The notes below the pieces were generated by a model, which was given only the letters and a program-made list of their open reading frames with translations, was not told the origin of the DNA and made no database searches. Position numbers and translations under genes: made by a program. A stretch of DNA of 64,000 nucleotides from Musa acuminata AAA Group. Taxonomy: Eukaryota > Streptophyta > Magnoliopsida > Zingiberales > Musaceae. This document shows, piece after piece, positions 11,897 to 22,943 of this stretch (position 1 is its first letter; the number at the start of each line of letters is the position of its first letter). The DNA lies in contig NC_088340.1 of assembly GCF_036884655.1 (NCBI RefSeq), positions 31,747,501 to 31,811,500 on the forward strand, read 5' to 3'.

Positions 11897-13210
11897 TATT
11901 GAATCTCATATTTTGATGATGAAATCAATTGTAAATTATTTGATTTAATCTATATGTTGAGAAAAGTGTGCAGGATTAGCTACGATAATAGTAATACATA
12001 AAGCAGGTATTGTACTAGAGTCAAGATCGAGATCTCGTTGGGAGTTCAAGAGTTCATCAAAAGTCCGGATGCTCGTCGGAAGTTCTACTAGAACCAACCG
12101 AGAAGTCCAGGAGCTTACCAAAGAAGCTTGTCAGAACTCGCCAAGAAGATTGTCGTAAAGTCTAGGAGCTTGTCGGGAGTCTGTCGAAACATTGTCGGGA
12201 GTTCATCCGAAGTTCGTTGGAAGATCGTCGGAAGCTCGCCGGAAGAGCAATTGACGTACCGGAATAAGAGTGCTTTAATTATGTCTTAGTTATTATAGTT
12301 AGATCAAAAATAAAGTTAGGATTAGGAGGTAATCCCACTAACTTAGTTAGGGGCCAACTAGGCCCTTAATAGGGCTGAATTGGGCTGGATTGAACATCCC
12401 ATTCAGCACCTGAAATCATGATCAGTGGTGCCACCGCTTGGGGGACCCAGTCTCCCATGTGGTCTGGGCGGTGGTACCGTTGGTAGTTAATGCTACCAGT
12501 GGTAGTACCGCCCTTGTCAGGTGGTGGTACCGCCAGAGCTTGGTCTCCGAGCTCTATCAGGCAGTTGTACTACCCAAACTAGGCGGTGGTACTGCCTAGT
12601 GTCAGACTGCAGGTGATAGTACAGCCTAGTAATGGCGGTGGTACCGCTAGTACCCCGAAATCCGGGGATGTGATACTTTTTTGTTCCAATTTTAAAGCCC
12701 TTGGGGCATATAAATACCTCACCATTTTCTACATGAAAGGGCATGAAAGTATTAGCATAATCTTGAGTCTTTGAAGTATTAAAGTGTTGTAAAAGTGCTA
12801 GAGTCCTCCTCCCTTTCGAAGTGTTGATATCGTTCAAGAGAGGTGTGAGACTTGTAAAGGTTATCTCCTAAACCCGTGAAAAATAAAAAGCATTGTTAAG
12901 AGGTGGTTGGTCTTCGCCTATTGAAAGAAGATCATTAGTGGATGCTGGTGACCTCGATGGAGGAGGAATCGGAAGTGGATATAAGTCACAATGACCAAAT
13001 CACTCTAAAGTATGGTTTGCTTTACAATTTGTTCAATTTACATTATTACAAACTTCCTTAACCTTCTCTTTGCACTTTTACGAAAGATTTCAAGTTTAAT
13101 TTTTTTTCTGTAATGGATTAAATCGAAACAAATATTTTTCAGAATCAATGCTTTTCTTCGCTGCACTAATTCACCCCCCCCCCCTCTTAGTGCCGCTCTT
13201 GATCCTAACA
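11897..13210 (+). repeat. 3' LTR of element B (1314 bp)
   Basis: Starts tattgaatctc (consensus TG changed to TA) and ends cttgatcctaaca. It contains the palindromic U3 units (12418-12660), TATA at 12709-12715, and a poly-C tract near 13172-13183. A family-2 LTR fragment follows directly at 13211. Confidence 0.88.
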
Positions 13211-14061
13211 ATTATCAAACAACGATTCCATCATCCTAGTGGTTTATCTAGTCCTTAGACTTGAGACACTAAGGATGTCCTATATGAATACTTCACTCTT
13301 TGATACCGGACTTATAGGTCTAGGAGTTTCAGATCTAACACAACCGATCATCGAGAGTAGCAATTAATCTTATGAGGACTATTGAGTATCGATAGAGGAT
13401 CATTCACTCTCGATGTCACTAGAGGAATATCCCATGTGTTCTCACTCAAATAAATCCCTGGTCAGGGTCATTCGGATTAAGAGAGAAAGAGTTCTCCGGA
13501 AGAATCCGATTAGAGCGAGACTCAATAGAAACCGTGTGAGCCTAATAGCACCATGCCCGATATATGGTCTCTAGGGTATTAGATGAATGAGGGACTATAG
13601 ATATATAGTAAATGAGGATAGATAAGTCAAATGGATTGGATTTTCCTGTATCATTTGAGGACTGGAGCATAATGGCCTAGGATGTCCGTAATCTATGAGT
13701 CGATTGAATCATAGATATAATAATTCACTGAGCCAGAAGTAGTTCTTATAGTTATGACTCACAACCAACTTGATATTGGGCCTAGAGGGTCACACACATA
13801 TGGTAGGTATTACGAAGAGTAGAGGTTCGGATATAAGATATCCGTTGGAGCCCCTATCTTATTGGATATCCAATTAGCCCCTAAATTATTAGATCCTATA
13901 GATGAGATCCAATAAGAGCCAATGAGAGATTATTGGATAGAGATTCACTAATCTAAGAGGTTTAGATAGTTAGATGGAGATCCAGTACCCAATAGGGTAG
14001 GATCCATTAGGGTTAAGTTGGCAGGCGACCTCTATAAATAAGAGGGAATCAAAGGGCTATA

Positions 14062-15440
14062 TGTTAGGATCAATATGGGACTAAGAGGGGATGGTGAATT
14101 AGTGCAGCGATAAAAATTACATTGATTGGAAAATTTTGTTTGATAAAATTATTTTGACAAAGCCCATATCAGAAAGTAATGAAAGTAATGACTTAGAGTA
14201 AATGTAAAGTATAGAGTGCAGCTAAGTAATGAAAGAACGTAGTAAGAAAAGAACACACTAGATTTATAGCATTTCGGTCATTGTGACCTACGTCCACTTC
14301 TGATTCCTCCTTCGTCAAGGTCATCGGCGTCACTAATGGTCTTCTTTTAAAAGGCAAAGACCAACCACCTTCTTACAAAGCTTTTCTCTTTTCATGAGTT
14401 TAGGAGATAACCCTTACGATCCTTACACCTCTTCTCGAATGATTACAAAGTTGAAGAAAAAGGAGGAGGACTCTTCGCACTTTTACAATACTTTTATACC
14501 CTCACACTTTAAGATTTTTCACACTTTGTTGCTCTTTTGTTGTTGTCTTTCATGCAGAAAGGAGTAGGGTATTTATAGGCTCCAAAGGTTTCAGAATTAG
14601 AGTCAAAAGGTGTCTTATCTAGGATTTCCGAGGTACTAGTGGTACCATCGACAGTACTGGGTGGTACCACCATCTAACACTCTGACTATGGGTGGTACCA
14701 CCACCTAGTCTAGTGGTACTACCGCTTGACAAAGCCTTGAGACTAGGCTCTGGTGGTACCACTGCCTGATAGGGTAGTACCAACACTTGACAAGGTGGTA
14801 CTATCGCTTGACAGCATTAACTGCCAGCGATACCACCACCTAGGAGGCTAAGCCTCAAGCAGTTCCACCGCCCACCCTGGGCGGTGCCACCCCTTAGTAA
14901 GGCTCCAAGTGGTCGAGTAGGCCTTCCATTTGGCCCAACTCAGCCCTATTTTGGGACCAATTGGCCCCTAATTGAGTTAGTGGGATTACCTCTTAATCCT
15001 AACTCAATATAAGTTCTAACTATGATAATTAAGGCATTAACTAAGCAATCTTTGTCTAGTATATCAATTGTTCTTTCGGGGAAGTCTTGATGAACTTCCA
15101 ATAAACTTTCGGCATGCTTTTGGCGAACTCCTTATGAACTCTTGGTGAACCCCCGACGAACTCTTAGCAAGCTCCCGATGAACTCTCGGTGAGATTTTGG
15201 CGAACTCCTAATGAATTATTGGCAAACTCCCGACGAATTCTTGGTGAACTCCCGACGACTTCTCGACGAGTTCTCGGCACATCATTCGAATCTTCATTAT
15301 ATCGTTCGATCTGACTCCGGCCCAACATCTACTTTATGCCTTATTCATTATCGTAGTTAATCTTGTAATACTTATCTCAACATATGAATTAGATCAATAA
15401 TTTATCAATTGATTTCATTATCAAAATACGAGATTCAATA
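14062..15440 (-). repeat. Sirevirus solo LTR C (reverse orientation, TSD)
   Basis: On the minus strand it reads tattgaatctcg ... gatcctaaca, a complete 1379-bp Sirevirus LTR with palindromic U3 (14640-14900) and TATA (14571-14577). It interrupts a family-2 LTR. The flanks are ctata (14057-14061) and ccata (15441-15445), a 5-bp target duplication with one mismatch. No internal sequence remains. Solo LTRs arise by recombination between the two LTRs of a full element. Confidence 0.9.
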
Positions 15441-15810
15441 CCATAGGCTAGGTCTTTTTGGTTACCACCTTCTAGTCTCCTCTCCCTTCTCCTCCTCAAT
15501 GAGCAGCCCCTATTTGGGGTATGTGAAGATTTGGGGAGCAATTCGTAGAGCGTCTTCGTAGCCCCTGCCATATGAATCGCTGCTAGAGAGGAGGATAGTT
15601 GACCTCCTTCATCCTCTCCCACAGATCTATAGGATTTCAAGGATATATGATCTCCCTAAGTAACATAACTATCTCACATGTGATTTTTTGTTTCTTGGAT
15701 TTTTACGCACCAATCTTCGCATGATGATGAAACCTTTTCTGTGGAAATATAAGAAATTTATATTTTGTTCTTTCATTACGCATGTGATGTTGCCCCTAGA
15801 TTTCCTAACA

Positions 15811-16138
15811 ACCAGCTGATAGCCAATATGGAACATGACTTGATAATCTGTCTAATATAGAAGTAAGCTGACTTGGCAAGCAGTGCCCTTTCGGTCAGCT
15901 CTACACCACAAGGGATTGTATGAGTCGTCACTATAACACAGGAACCTAAACGGGCCAATCAGTGCCACAGGGAATGTATAGGTCGACCACCCGCACGAAT
16001 GTGCCACGGATGTACTAGCGATCATAGAGAACTATCGTACCCTTAGGCCAAGAAGTATGTATAAATACTGGTCTCCTAGCCAAGGATAGTAGAGGAACTT
16101 TCTACATATTTCCATATACTAGCTTGAGCATTAGAGGG
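15811..16138. other. Unassigned 328-bp segment with a TATA-like site
   Basis: This sits between the end of one family-2 LTR and the start of another fragment. It has tgtataaatactgg near 16058 and two similar phrases (ccacaagggattgtatgagtcg, quoted in part, and ccacagggaatgtatagg). That suggests a piece of some LTR, but I cannot match it to any other family in the window. No ORF of note. Confidence 0.4.
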
Positions 16139-16380
16139 TGTTAGTTATAGATGCCCTACAAGCCAATCACATGAGTGATGGCACCTATGACATGCTGCGA
16201 TGATCTCTTTGCTTATTATTAGTGGTATTTTATCACATATTATTTGGATATATATTGTTATGTCCTTGGATTTGTGCAATAGGAATCGGATCGTGATGAG
16301 ATCACGATAATGAGACCGATTCACTTTTAAACACATATCCTAAATCATTCCGGTCATAGGTGACTCGAGAATGATATTGA
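16139..16380 (+). repeat. Left-end fragment of a family-2 LTR
   Basis: It begins tgttagttatagatgcc and continues through gccaatcacatgagtgatggc and atcggatcgtgatgagatc. This is collinear with the first 240 bp of the LTRs at 18815 and 28357, then stops abruptly. Confidence 0.8.
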
Positions 16381-16481
16381 GTATCACCGCCCAACATAGG
16401 CGATGGTACCGCCAAGACCTGGGAAACCAGGGATGAGACCTTCTTTTACTCCATTTTTGTAGTCATTTGGGGTCTATAAAT
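16381..16481 (+). repeat. Sirevirus U3 fragment
   Basis: About 100 bp (caccgcccaacatagg, ggtaccgcc, ggggtctataaat) matches the U3-to-TATA part of the Sirevirus LTRs. It abuts the complete LTR of element S at 16482 and is an orphan fragment. Confidence 0.65.
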
Positions 16482-17775
16482 TGTTGAATCTCGGATTTTG
16501 ATAATGAAGTCAATTGTATGTTGTTTGATCTAATCTATATGTTAAGAAAAGTATGCAGGATTAACTACAATGGCAGTAAAACATAAAGCAGGTATTGTGC
16601 CGGAGTCAAGAACAAGATCTCATTGAGAGTTTGAGAGTTCGATGGAAGTCCGGTCATTCGTCGAAAGTTCTGCGGGAACCAACCGAGAAGTCTAGGAGCT
16701 TGCCATAGAAGCTCATCAGAACTCGCTAAGAAAATTATCGTAAAGTCCAGAAGATTATCAGGAGTCTGCTGGAACATTACCGATAGTTCATTGGATGTTC
16801 ACTGGAAGTACGCCGGAAGCTCGTTGGAAGAGCAATTGACGCACCGGAATAAGATGCATTGTAAATTATCTTAATTATCATAGTTAGAGGGTAAATTAAG
16901 TTAGGATTGGGAGGTAATCTCACTAACTTAATTATGGACCAACTATGCCCTTAACAAGGCCCTGAAAACATGGCCGGTGGTGGCACCGCCTAGAAAACAA
17001 TGCCCCTGGATTCCTGAGCAGTGGTACCGCCCAAAATGGGCAGTGGTACCACCGGCAATAGTGCTGCCAGCAATGGTACCGCCCCTATTTGACGGTGGTA
17101 CCGCCTAGGGTCATATCAGCAATGGTAGTACCGCCCAGTAACGACGGTAGTGCCGCCCAATAGCGGTGGTGGTACCACCAGTATCCCAGATTTCGAGGAT
17201 GTGACACCTTTTGGCTCTAATCTTAAAGCCATTGGGGCCTATAAAACCTCACCCTTTTCTGCATGAAAGGGCACAAAACCTTTTGGCTTAATCTTGAAGT
17301 CTTGAGTATTAAAGTATTATAAAAGTTAGAATTCTTCTCCTTTATCTCTTAACCTTGTAACCATCCAAGAAAGAGGAGTGAGACTTGTAAGGGTTGTCTA
17401 CTAAACTCGAGAAAAGGAGAAAGTACTATAAAGAGGTGTTCGGTCTTCACCTATTGAAGGAAGGCCTTTAGTAGATGCCGGAGACCTCGTCGGAGGAGGA
17501 ATCCGAAAGTGAATGTAGGTCACCTTGACCAAACCACTCTAAATTCTGGTTTGTTTTTCATTTATGCAAATTACTTTACTGCAAACCTCCTTAATCTTCT
17601 CTTGCACTTTTATGAAATCTTTTAAGTTCAATTTCTCTCCGAAACTGATTGAATCGAAACTATTTTTGTCGGAATCGGTTTTAAACGAAACAAACAATTT
17701 TTTGAATTCGCAAAAGTTTTCCACTGCACTAATTCATCCCCCCCCCCCCTCTTAGTGCCACTCTTAATTCTAACA
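16482..17775 (+). repeat. 5' LTR of element S (1294 bp)
   Basis: It runs from tgttgaatctcg to ...ttctaaca. Palindromic U3 units lie at 16975-17195, TATA (tataaaa) at 17240-17246, and a C tract at about 17738-17749. A primer site follows directly. Confidence 0.9.
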
Positions 17776-17776
17776 A

Positions 17777-17789
17777 TTGATATCAGAGT
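17777..17789 (+). other. Primer-binding site of element S (mutated)
   Basis: TTGATATCAGAGT follows the LTR end. Against the standard TTGGTATCAGAGC it has G-to-A and C-to-T changes, both of the deamination type seen throughout the dead elements. Confidence 0.8.
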
Positions 17790-17825
17790 AAAGTTCACTC
17801 TCATTTGATTTTAAACCCAAGAGGG

Positions 17826-18814
17826 ATGGCATTTGCCGGCACCCTAGAGGGCTATTCAATTACACATCTGCCCATGTTCATTGGGATGAATTACACATAT
17901 TGGAAGACTAGAATGAGGATCTTCCTAATTTCAATGGATTTCGAATTATGGAATATTATAGAAAATGGCTTTCAAAAGTCTTCTCTTCCAATGTACGATT
18001 GGAATGATTTGGAGAAGACGACTTTCGCTTTAAACACAAAGGCTATAAATGCCTTATTTTATGCATTAGATAAAAATGAGTTTAATCGAGTATCAATTTG
18101 TGAAATAGCTTTTGACATTTGGCACACACTCAAAGTGACTCATGAAGGCACTAGTAGAGTAAATGAGTCAAAAATTAATCTTTTGGTGCATTCTTATGAT
18201 TTGTTTCGAATGAAACTGAGTGAGACCATTGAAGACATGTACACCTGATTTAGGAATGTCGTCAATGGTCTAAAAGGACTTGGTAAAGGTTTCTTGGATT
18301 TTAAACTTGTTAACAAAGTTTTAAGATCCCTTCTAAAGAATTGGGACCCTCAAGTCACGGTCATTCAAGAGGTCAAATATTTAAATAACTTTCCTCTTGA
18401 AGAACTAATTGGGTCACTAATGACCTATGAAATGACATGTAAAGCTTATGAAGAGCTTGAGGATACACTTCCAAAGAATAGGAAGGATATGGCACTAAGA
18501 ACACAAAAAGACCACTTGAAAGAAAACTCAAGTGATGAGGACTTTAATGATGATTTGGCACTCTTAACAAGGAAGTTCAAAAAATTCATAAGAAGGAATA
18601 AATTTAAAAATGATATTAAAAATAAATTTGAACCCAAGAAAGATCAAGTAATATGCTACAAATGCAAGAAGCTGGGACACTACAAGAGTGAATGTCCCCA
18701 AGCCAAGAAGAGAAAACCAAAGAAGAAGGCTCTCAAAGCAACATAGGACGACTCAAGTGAATCCGAAGAAGAGGAGTCAACCAACACCGAGCAAGTTGCT
18801 CACTATGCATTAAT
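17826..18814 (+). pseudogene. gag: Sirevirus gag, N-terminal part (element S)
   Basis: I chose the ATG at 17826 because it aligns with the gag starts of A and F (ATG-GC-...). The frame then runs without indels to the insertion of element D: Gag core (MFIGMNYTYWKTRMRIFL, WHTLKVTHEGTSRVNESKI, PLEELIGSLMTYEM), basic stretch, and knuckle CYKCKKLGHYKSEC (C-X2-C-X4-H-X4-C) near 18655. Two stops interrupt it: TGA at 18246-18248 and TAG at 18744-18746 (a Trp position). The gene is cut at 18814 by element D and continues at 29855 in the same frame. It encoded the particle protein. Confidence 0.85.
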
Positions 18815-20311
18815 TGCTAGTCATAGGTGCCCAGCAAGCCAATCACGTGAGTGATGGCACGTGTGACTTGATACAGAATCTTTTTGCTTATTATATTTTG
18901 GCATATATCACTTTATAACTATTGCATATGTGTATATATATATTGTGATGTCCTTGGATTTGTACAATGGGAATCGGATCGTGATGAGATCACGATAATG
19001 AGATCGATTCACCTTTAAACACATATCCTAAATAATCCTGGTCATAGGTTACTCGAGAGGGATATCGTGATAACCGGATAGACTGGTGTGCTGTATACCC
19101 GTCCATATGATGGATGCAGCTGGTCTCATAGCTGCTCGTGTAGGGACACTAGGGATACAGTACAGGTGCTCATTGGAGAATGAGTTCACTGATTGATCCG
19201 CTTACGGAATGCTGGATGGTTGATGATTCCTTATTGTCAGACAACGATTCCGTAGTCCTAGTGGTGTATCTGGTCCTTAGACTTGAGACACCAAGGATGT
19301 CCTGTATGAGTGCTCCACTCTTTGATACCAGACTTATAGGTTTAGCTGTCCCAGATCTAGTACAACTGGTCATTGGGAGTGGTAGTCGACCTTACGAGGG
19401 CTATTGAGTGTCGATAGAGGATCATCCACTCTCGGCGTCACGAGAGGAATATCCCATGTGTTCTTGCTCAGACAAATCCCTAGTCAGGGTCATTCGGGTT
19501 GAGAGAGAAAGAGTTCTCCGGGAGAATCCGATTAGAGCGAGACTCGAGTAGAAATCGTATGGGTCTGACAGCACCATGCTCGATATACGGTCTCTAGGAT
19601 ATTATATGGATGAGGGACTATAGGTACACGGTAACTGAGGACAGGCAAGTCTAATGGATTGGATTCCCCTATATCGTCTGGGGACTACGGCGTAGTGGCC
19701 TAGTACTTCCGTAGTCGATGAGTCAAGTGAATTATTACAGAGATAATAATTCACTGAGTTAGAAAGAGTTCTGACAGGTATGACTCACGACCAGCTCGAT
19801 ATTGGGCCTAGAGGGTCATACACATATGGTAGGCATTGCGATGAGTAGAGGTTCGGATATGAGATATCCGACGGAGCCCTTTGTCTTATTGGATGCAGAT
19901 CCAATACCCATTAGGGGAGGACCCATTAGGGTTTGACAAGGGACCTCTATAAATAGGAGGGATTCAGAGCCTCATAGGCTAGAGCTTTTGCTTGCCTTTC
20001 CTATTCTCCTCTTCCTCTCCACCTCAGAGCAGGCTTGGAGTTTTGAGGAGCGTCATCGCAACCCTGCTGTGTGGATCACCGCTAAAGAGGAGGACGCTTG
20101 ACCTCCTTCACCCTCTCCTAAGGATCTGCAAGGAAACAGGGATATACAATCTCCCTAGGTAACACAATCTACTCTATACGCAGTTTCATGTTTTGCAGAT
20201 TTTTGCGCACCAATCTTCGCACGACGACGAACATCTTTTTTGGGGAATCGGGGATTTTGTTTTCTTGTTCTTCCACTACGCATGTGATGTCACCCCCATG
20301 ATTTCCCAACA
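18815..20311 (+). repeat. 5' LTR of element D (1497 bp)
   Basis: It runs from tgctagtcatagg to ...gatttcccaaca, followed at once by the primer site. The TATA box tataaat is at 19948-19954. The start was fixed by the target duplication and by TG...CA ends. Confidence 0.95.
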
Positions 20312-20330
20312 GTGGTATCAGAGCCAGGTT
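20312..20330 (+). other. Primer-binding site of element D
   Basis: gTGGTATCAGAGCCAGGTT lies one base after the LTR end. It is complementary to the 3' end of initiator Met tRNA over a longer match than in the Sireviruses. Confidence 0.93.
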
Positions 20331-22142
20331 GTTCGTGTGAATGATTGGTTTTGAACTGTGTGTGTTGTGTTTAGGAAGAATTTTGACGTCAAAATCGTTG
20401 ACGCAAAAATAAGGAAGGGCAGCAACAGTTGCTGCCCTCGATCTACGTGCGTGCAGCGCAGCCGAAGGCAGGCAGCACAGCCCCGGCGCATGCGTAAGCG
20501 CTGTGCCTACAGTAGCCGGCCGGCGGCCTGCTTGCAGCAGGCTTGCATCCGGCGGGGCTGGCAGCCCGCGGGCAAAGGCGCCTACGGCTGCTTCTCCCGC
20601 GGGGTGAGGAGCCGCAGGGCAGCGGCGCTTGCCGCCGCTCCTCCCACGGGCGAAACCCTCCCCCCCACAGGGGCGGCCGCCTAGCGGGACAGCACCGCCT
20701 GCGGGCGTTGCCCCACCGGTAGAACCGCCCGCGGGGGAGCCCACTTACAGCGGCAGCACCGCCAGCGGGCGTGCCACCTGCAAGCGAGGGCAGCGCCCTC
20801 GCCCCGCAGCACAGGCCGCCGCCAGCAGGGTGGCGGTGGCGGCGGCAGCAGCAAAGGATCGTAGGGCATTAGGGTTTTCTGGGAAAAAGATAGTTTTACC
20901 CCTCGGAATTTGAGAAATTCTAGTTTCTGTCTTTTATCCAAATTACAAAAATACCCCTATAAATTCAAAAATTCCCTACATGTCCCTGATTTCAGAAAAT
21001 ATTAATTAATTAAAAGGTTTAGTTGATTATTATTTTTATTATTATCTAGTAGTCCTATATTATGATGATTATTTATAAATGTGATGTATGATATGTGGAC
21101 GGATGATCATGGACCGTGTGATGTGTGTACTTGTGATTATTATTATTGAGGTCTGCGAGCCTCCATTATATTTCTCGTTTATTGTCGGGCCTGCGTGCCT
21201 ATGATTAAATTGTAATCACATGAGGAGGCGTAGCGGGAGCGTGGATGCGATAGCGGGACCCACGAGATGGACGATCGCGATGCATGAAGATGCATCAAGA
21301 TGTCGACGGAACCGACGAGGACGAGATAGACAATCACAGGGCATGGAGATGCACCGTTGCACACATAGATCTTGATGTGAGTGATTATGCCTACTGGCTC
21401 GGGCCTAATCACATTAGGTTGTGGTCCATGATCATCTGGTGTGATTGCTTATACACATACTAGATATGTATATATATTTGCATACGATGTAGATATATAT
21501 ATTAAATATGTATATGTGTGACATATCATATTAGGAGACCAAATCATAGAAACATCTCTCAATAATATTAAGTCGGTAAATGTGAGGCAATTAGATTGAC
21601 CCACGTGGCCTTCCATCGTTATGAGTAGGAACCGATTCCCGGTGTATGTTGAGTTGGTCGAGTCCCTCGAGACTCACCTATATCGCGATTCGTTATCTTG
21701 CTTACGACATAGAGATGTCACCGGTGACCTGAGGGCATGGTATACTTGGTCGAGTCCCTCGAGGGTATATCATCAAATCAGACTCATCTTGTAACGAAGG
21801 TGTTGACTTAACCGAGCATCATGGTTGGTCGAGTCCCTCGAGGCCATGGTGATTCGGAGGCCGAACAGGACGGGAATCACAAGGAGTTGTGATTGGTAAG
21901 AGTTGCCTACCTTTTAGGCTTAGTGTGATTGGTCGAGTCCCTCGAGGTTACACTAAGACGCTGATTGGATCCTGATCCCCACTAGAAGTTTGCTGGAGAC
22001 TTCCGTTTCACGTGCTGAGGGTGTCGTGTGACTCGTTAGTAAAATAGTGGGAGCATATTAAGATAGAAGTCCATATCTTGATAGTTTATTTCTTGCAAAA
22101 TCTGCATGTTATTCATTTCTGCTGCATCTTTATTTTCAGAAA
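20331..22142 (+). other. Long structured 5' leader of element D
   Basis: About 1.8 kb separates the primer site from gag and holds no credible ORF. Three parts are visible. The first is a very GC-rich block at about 20430-20870. The second is an AT-rich to mixed block bounded by a 14-bp perfect inverted repeat (gatgatcatggacc at 21102-21115 against 21423-21436). The third is a block with four related hairpins at 21650-21957, with a perfect 8-bp hairpin (aatcacaa-ggag-ttgtgatt, 21875-21894) among them. A leader this long and structured could hold dimerisation, packaging or translation signals; that is inference. Confidence 0.6.
21650..21957 (+). repeat. Four hairpins with one invariant 17-nt core
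   Basis: TGGTCGAGTCCCTCGAG occurs at 21655, 21747, 21826 and 21930, unchanged in all four. Each copy is flanked by different but complementary arms: 21650-21654/21672-21676 (5 bp), 21737-21746/21764-21773 (10 bp), 21817-21825/21843-21851 (9 bp) and 21919-21929/21947-21957 (11 bp), allowing G-U pairs. The core itself can fold as TCGAG-TCC-CTCGA. Spacing between copies is 92, 79 and 104 bp. Different stems around the same core argue for selection on structure, or for an insertion-prone module. Confidence 0.8.
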
Positions 22143-22943
22143 ATATCGCTTTCAAATCCCTTACGTGGCATACTTGATGTCAACCGCCTCACTGGTCCAA
22201 ATTATACGGATTGGCTCCGTAACTTGAGAATTATTCTCACAGCGGAGAAAATCGTGTACGTCCTTGATACAGTGATACCTACGCCCGAAGAAGGGGCAAA
22301 CGAGGATGAGATCGCTCGCTACGTGAAGTACATTGATGACTCCACTCTTGCTCAGTGCTATATGTTGGGCTCTATGACTCCTGAGTTACAGAGACAACAT
22401 GAAAAGATGGATGCCAGATCCATTCTCCTACATGTTCACAAATTGTTTGAGGAACAAGGAAGGACTCAACGATATGAGATATCCAAGAGCCTTTTCCGCG
22501 CTAGGATGACTGAGGGGACACCGGTTCAGAACCATGTCCTAAAGATGATTGAGTGGATAGAGAAACTCACAAGTCTAGGAATGATCCTAGAGGATAACTT
22601 GTGTGTGGACATTGTGCTTCAGTCCCTACCAGATTCCTTTTCACAGTTCATAATGAATTTTAATATGAACAAGCTTGAGGTGACTCTCCCAGAGCTCTTC
22701 AATATGTTGAGGGAGGCAGAGAGTACTATTAAGAAAGAGAAGCCAGTTCTCTACACTGGTGAGACCAGAAAGAAAAGGAAAGCAGAAAGGTCCCTTAAGA
22801 AGGGAAAGGGCAAGGGCAAACCAGGTAAAGCAAAGGTTGCTAAGAAAGACCCAGTAAAGGACAAAGGCCAATGCTTCTACTGTGGTAAAAATGGGCACTG
22901 GAAGAGGAATTGCAAAGAGTACCTTGCAGAAAGGGCGAAATAG
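22143..22943 (+). pseudogene. gag: Copia gag of element D, start codon lost
   Basis: An open frame of 266 codons before the TAG at 22941-22943. It begins at [24 protein letters not shown], quoted in part, where the first codon is ATA at the place family members would be expected to have ATG. So a G-to-A change probably removed the start; no in-frame ATG lies close upstream. Visible features are the UBN2/copia gag core ([28 protein letters not shown]), a lysine-rich linker ([17 protein letters not shown]), and one CCHC knuckle [14 protein letters not shown] (C-X2-C-X4-H-X4-C) near the end. The frame has no internal stop. It packaged element RNA in the particle. Confidence 0.8.

Larger units (their letters stand above)
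9828..13210 (+). mobile_element. 5'-truncated Sirevirus element B
   Basis: Only the end of RT, RNase H, the non-coding 3' domain and one LTR remain. The left edge starts abruptly at a point matching about 4796 of element A, next to family-2 LTR sequence. The right edge is the LTR end at 13210. With no 5' half and a gap in the flanking LTR, a deletion after insertion is the simplest history. Confidence 0.8.
9629..15810 (+). mobile_element. Remnant of a family-2 copia element (pol end plus 3' LTR), broken by insertions
   Basis: 9629-9670 matches the very end of pol and the pre-LTR spacer of element D (ggggtctgatagggatc against 28302). LTR sequence then follows in three blocks: about 9671-9827, 13211-14061 and 15441-15810, the last ending gatttcctaaca. 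About 290 bp of LTR (equivalent to 18945-19235) is missing at the 9827/13211 break, where the truncated Sirevirus B sits. The 14061/15441 break is a clean insertion of solo LTR C. The 13.8-14.0 kb part has an extra segment not present in the LTRs of D. Confidence 0.75.

Noticed and set aside
19170..19407. Paired ORFs of 67-75 codons repeated at 28710 and 36508
   Set aside because: They are inside family-2 LTRs and recur only because the LTR recurs; no codon or domain signal.
20169..20944. Ala/Gly/Pro-rich ORFs of 86-191 codons over the GC-rich leader
   Set aside because: Open because of base composition; they overlap LTR end and primer site and differ in every frame.
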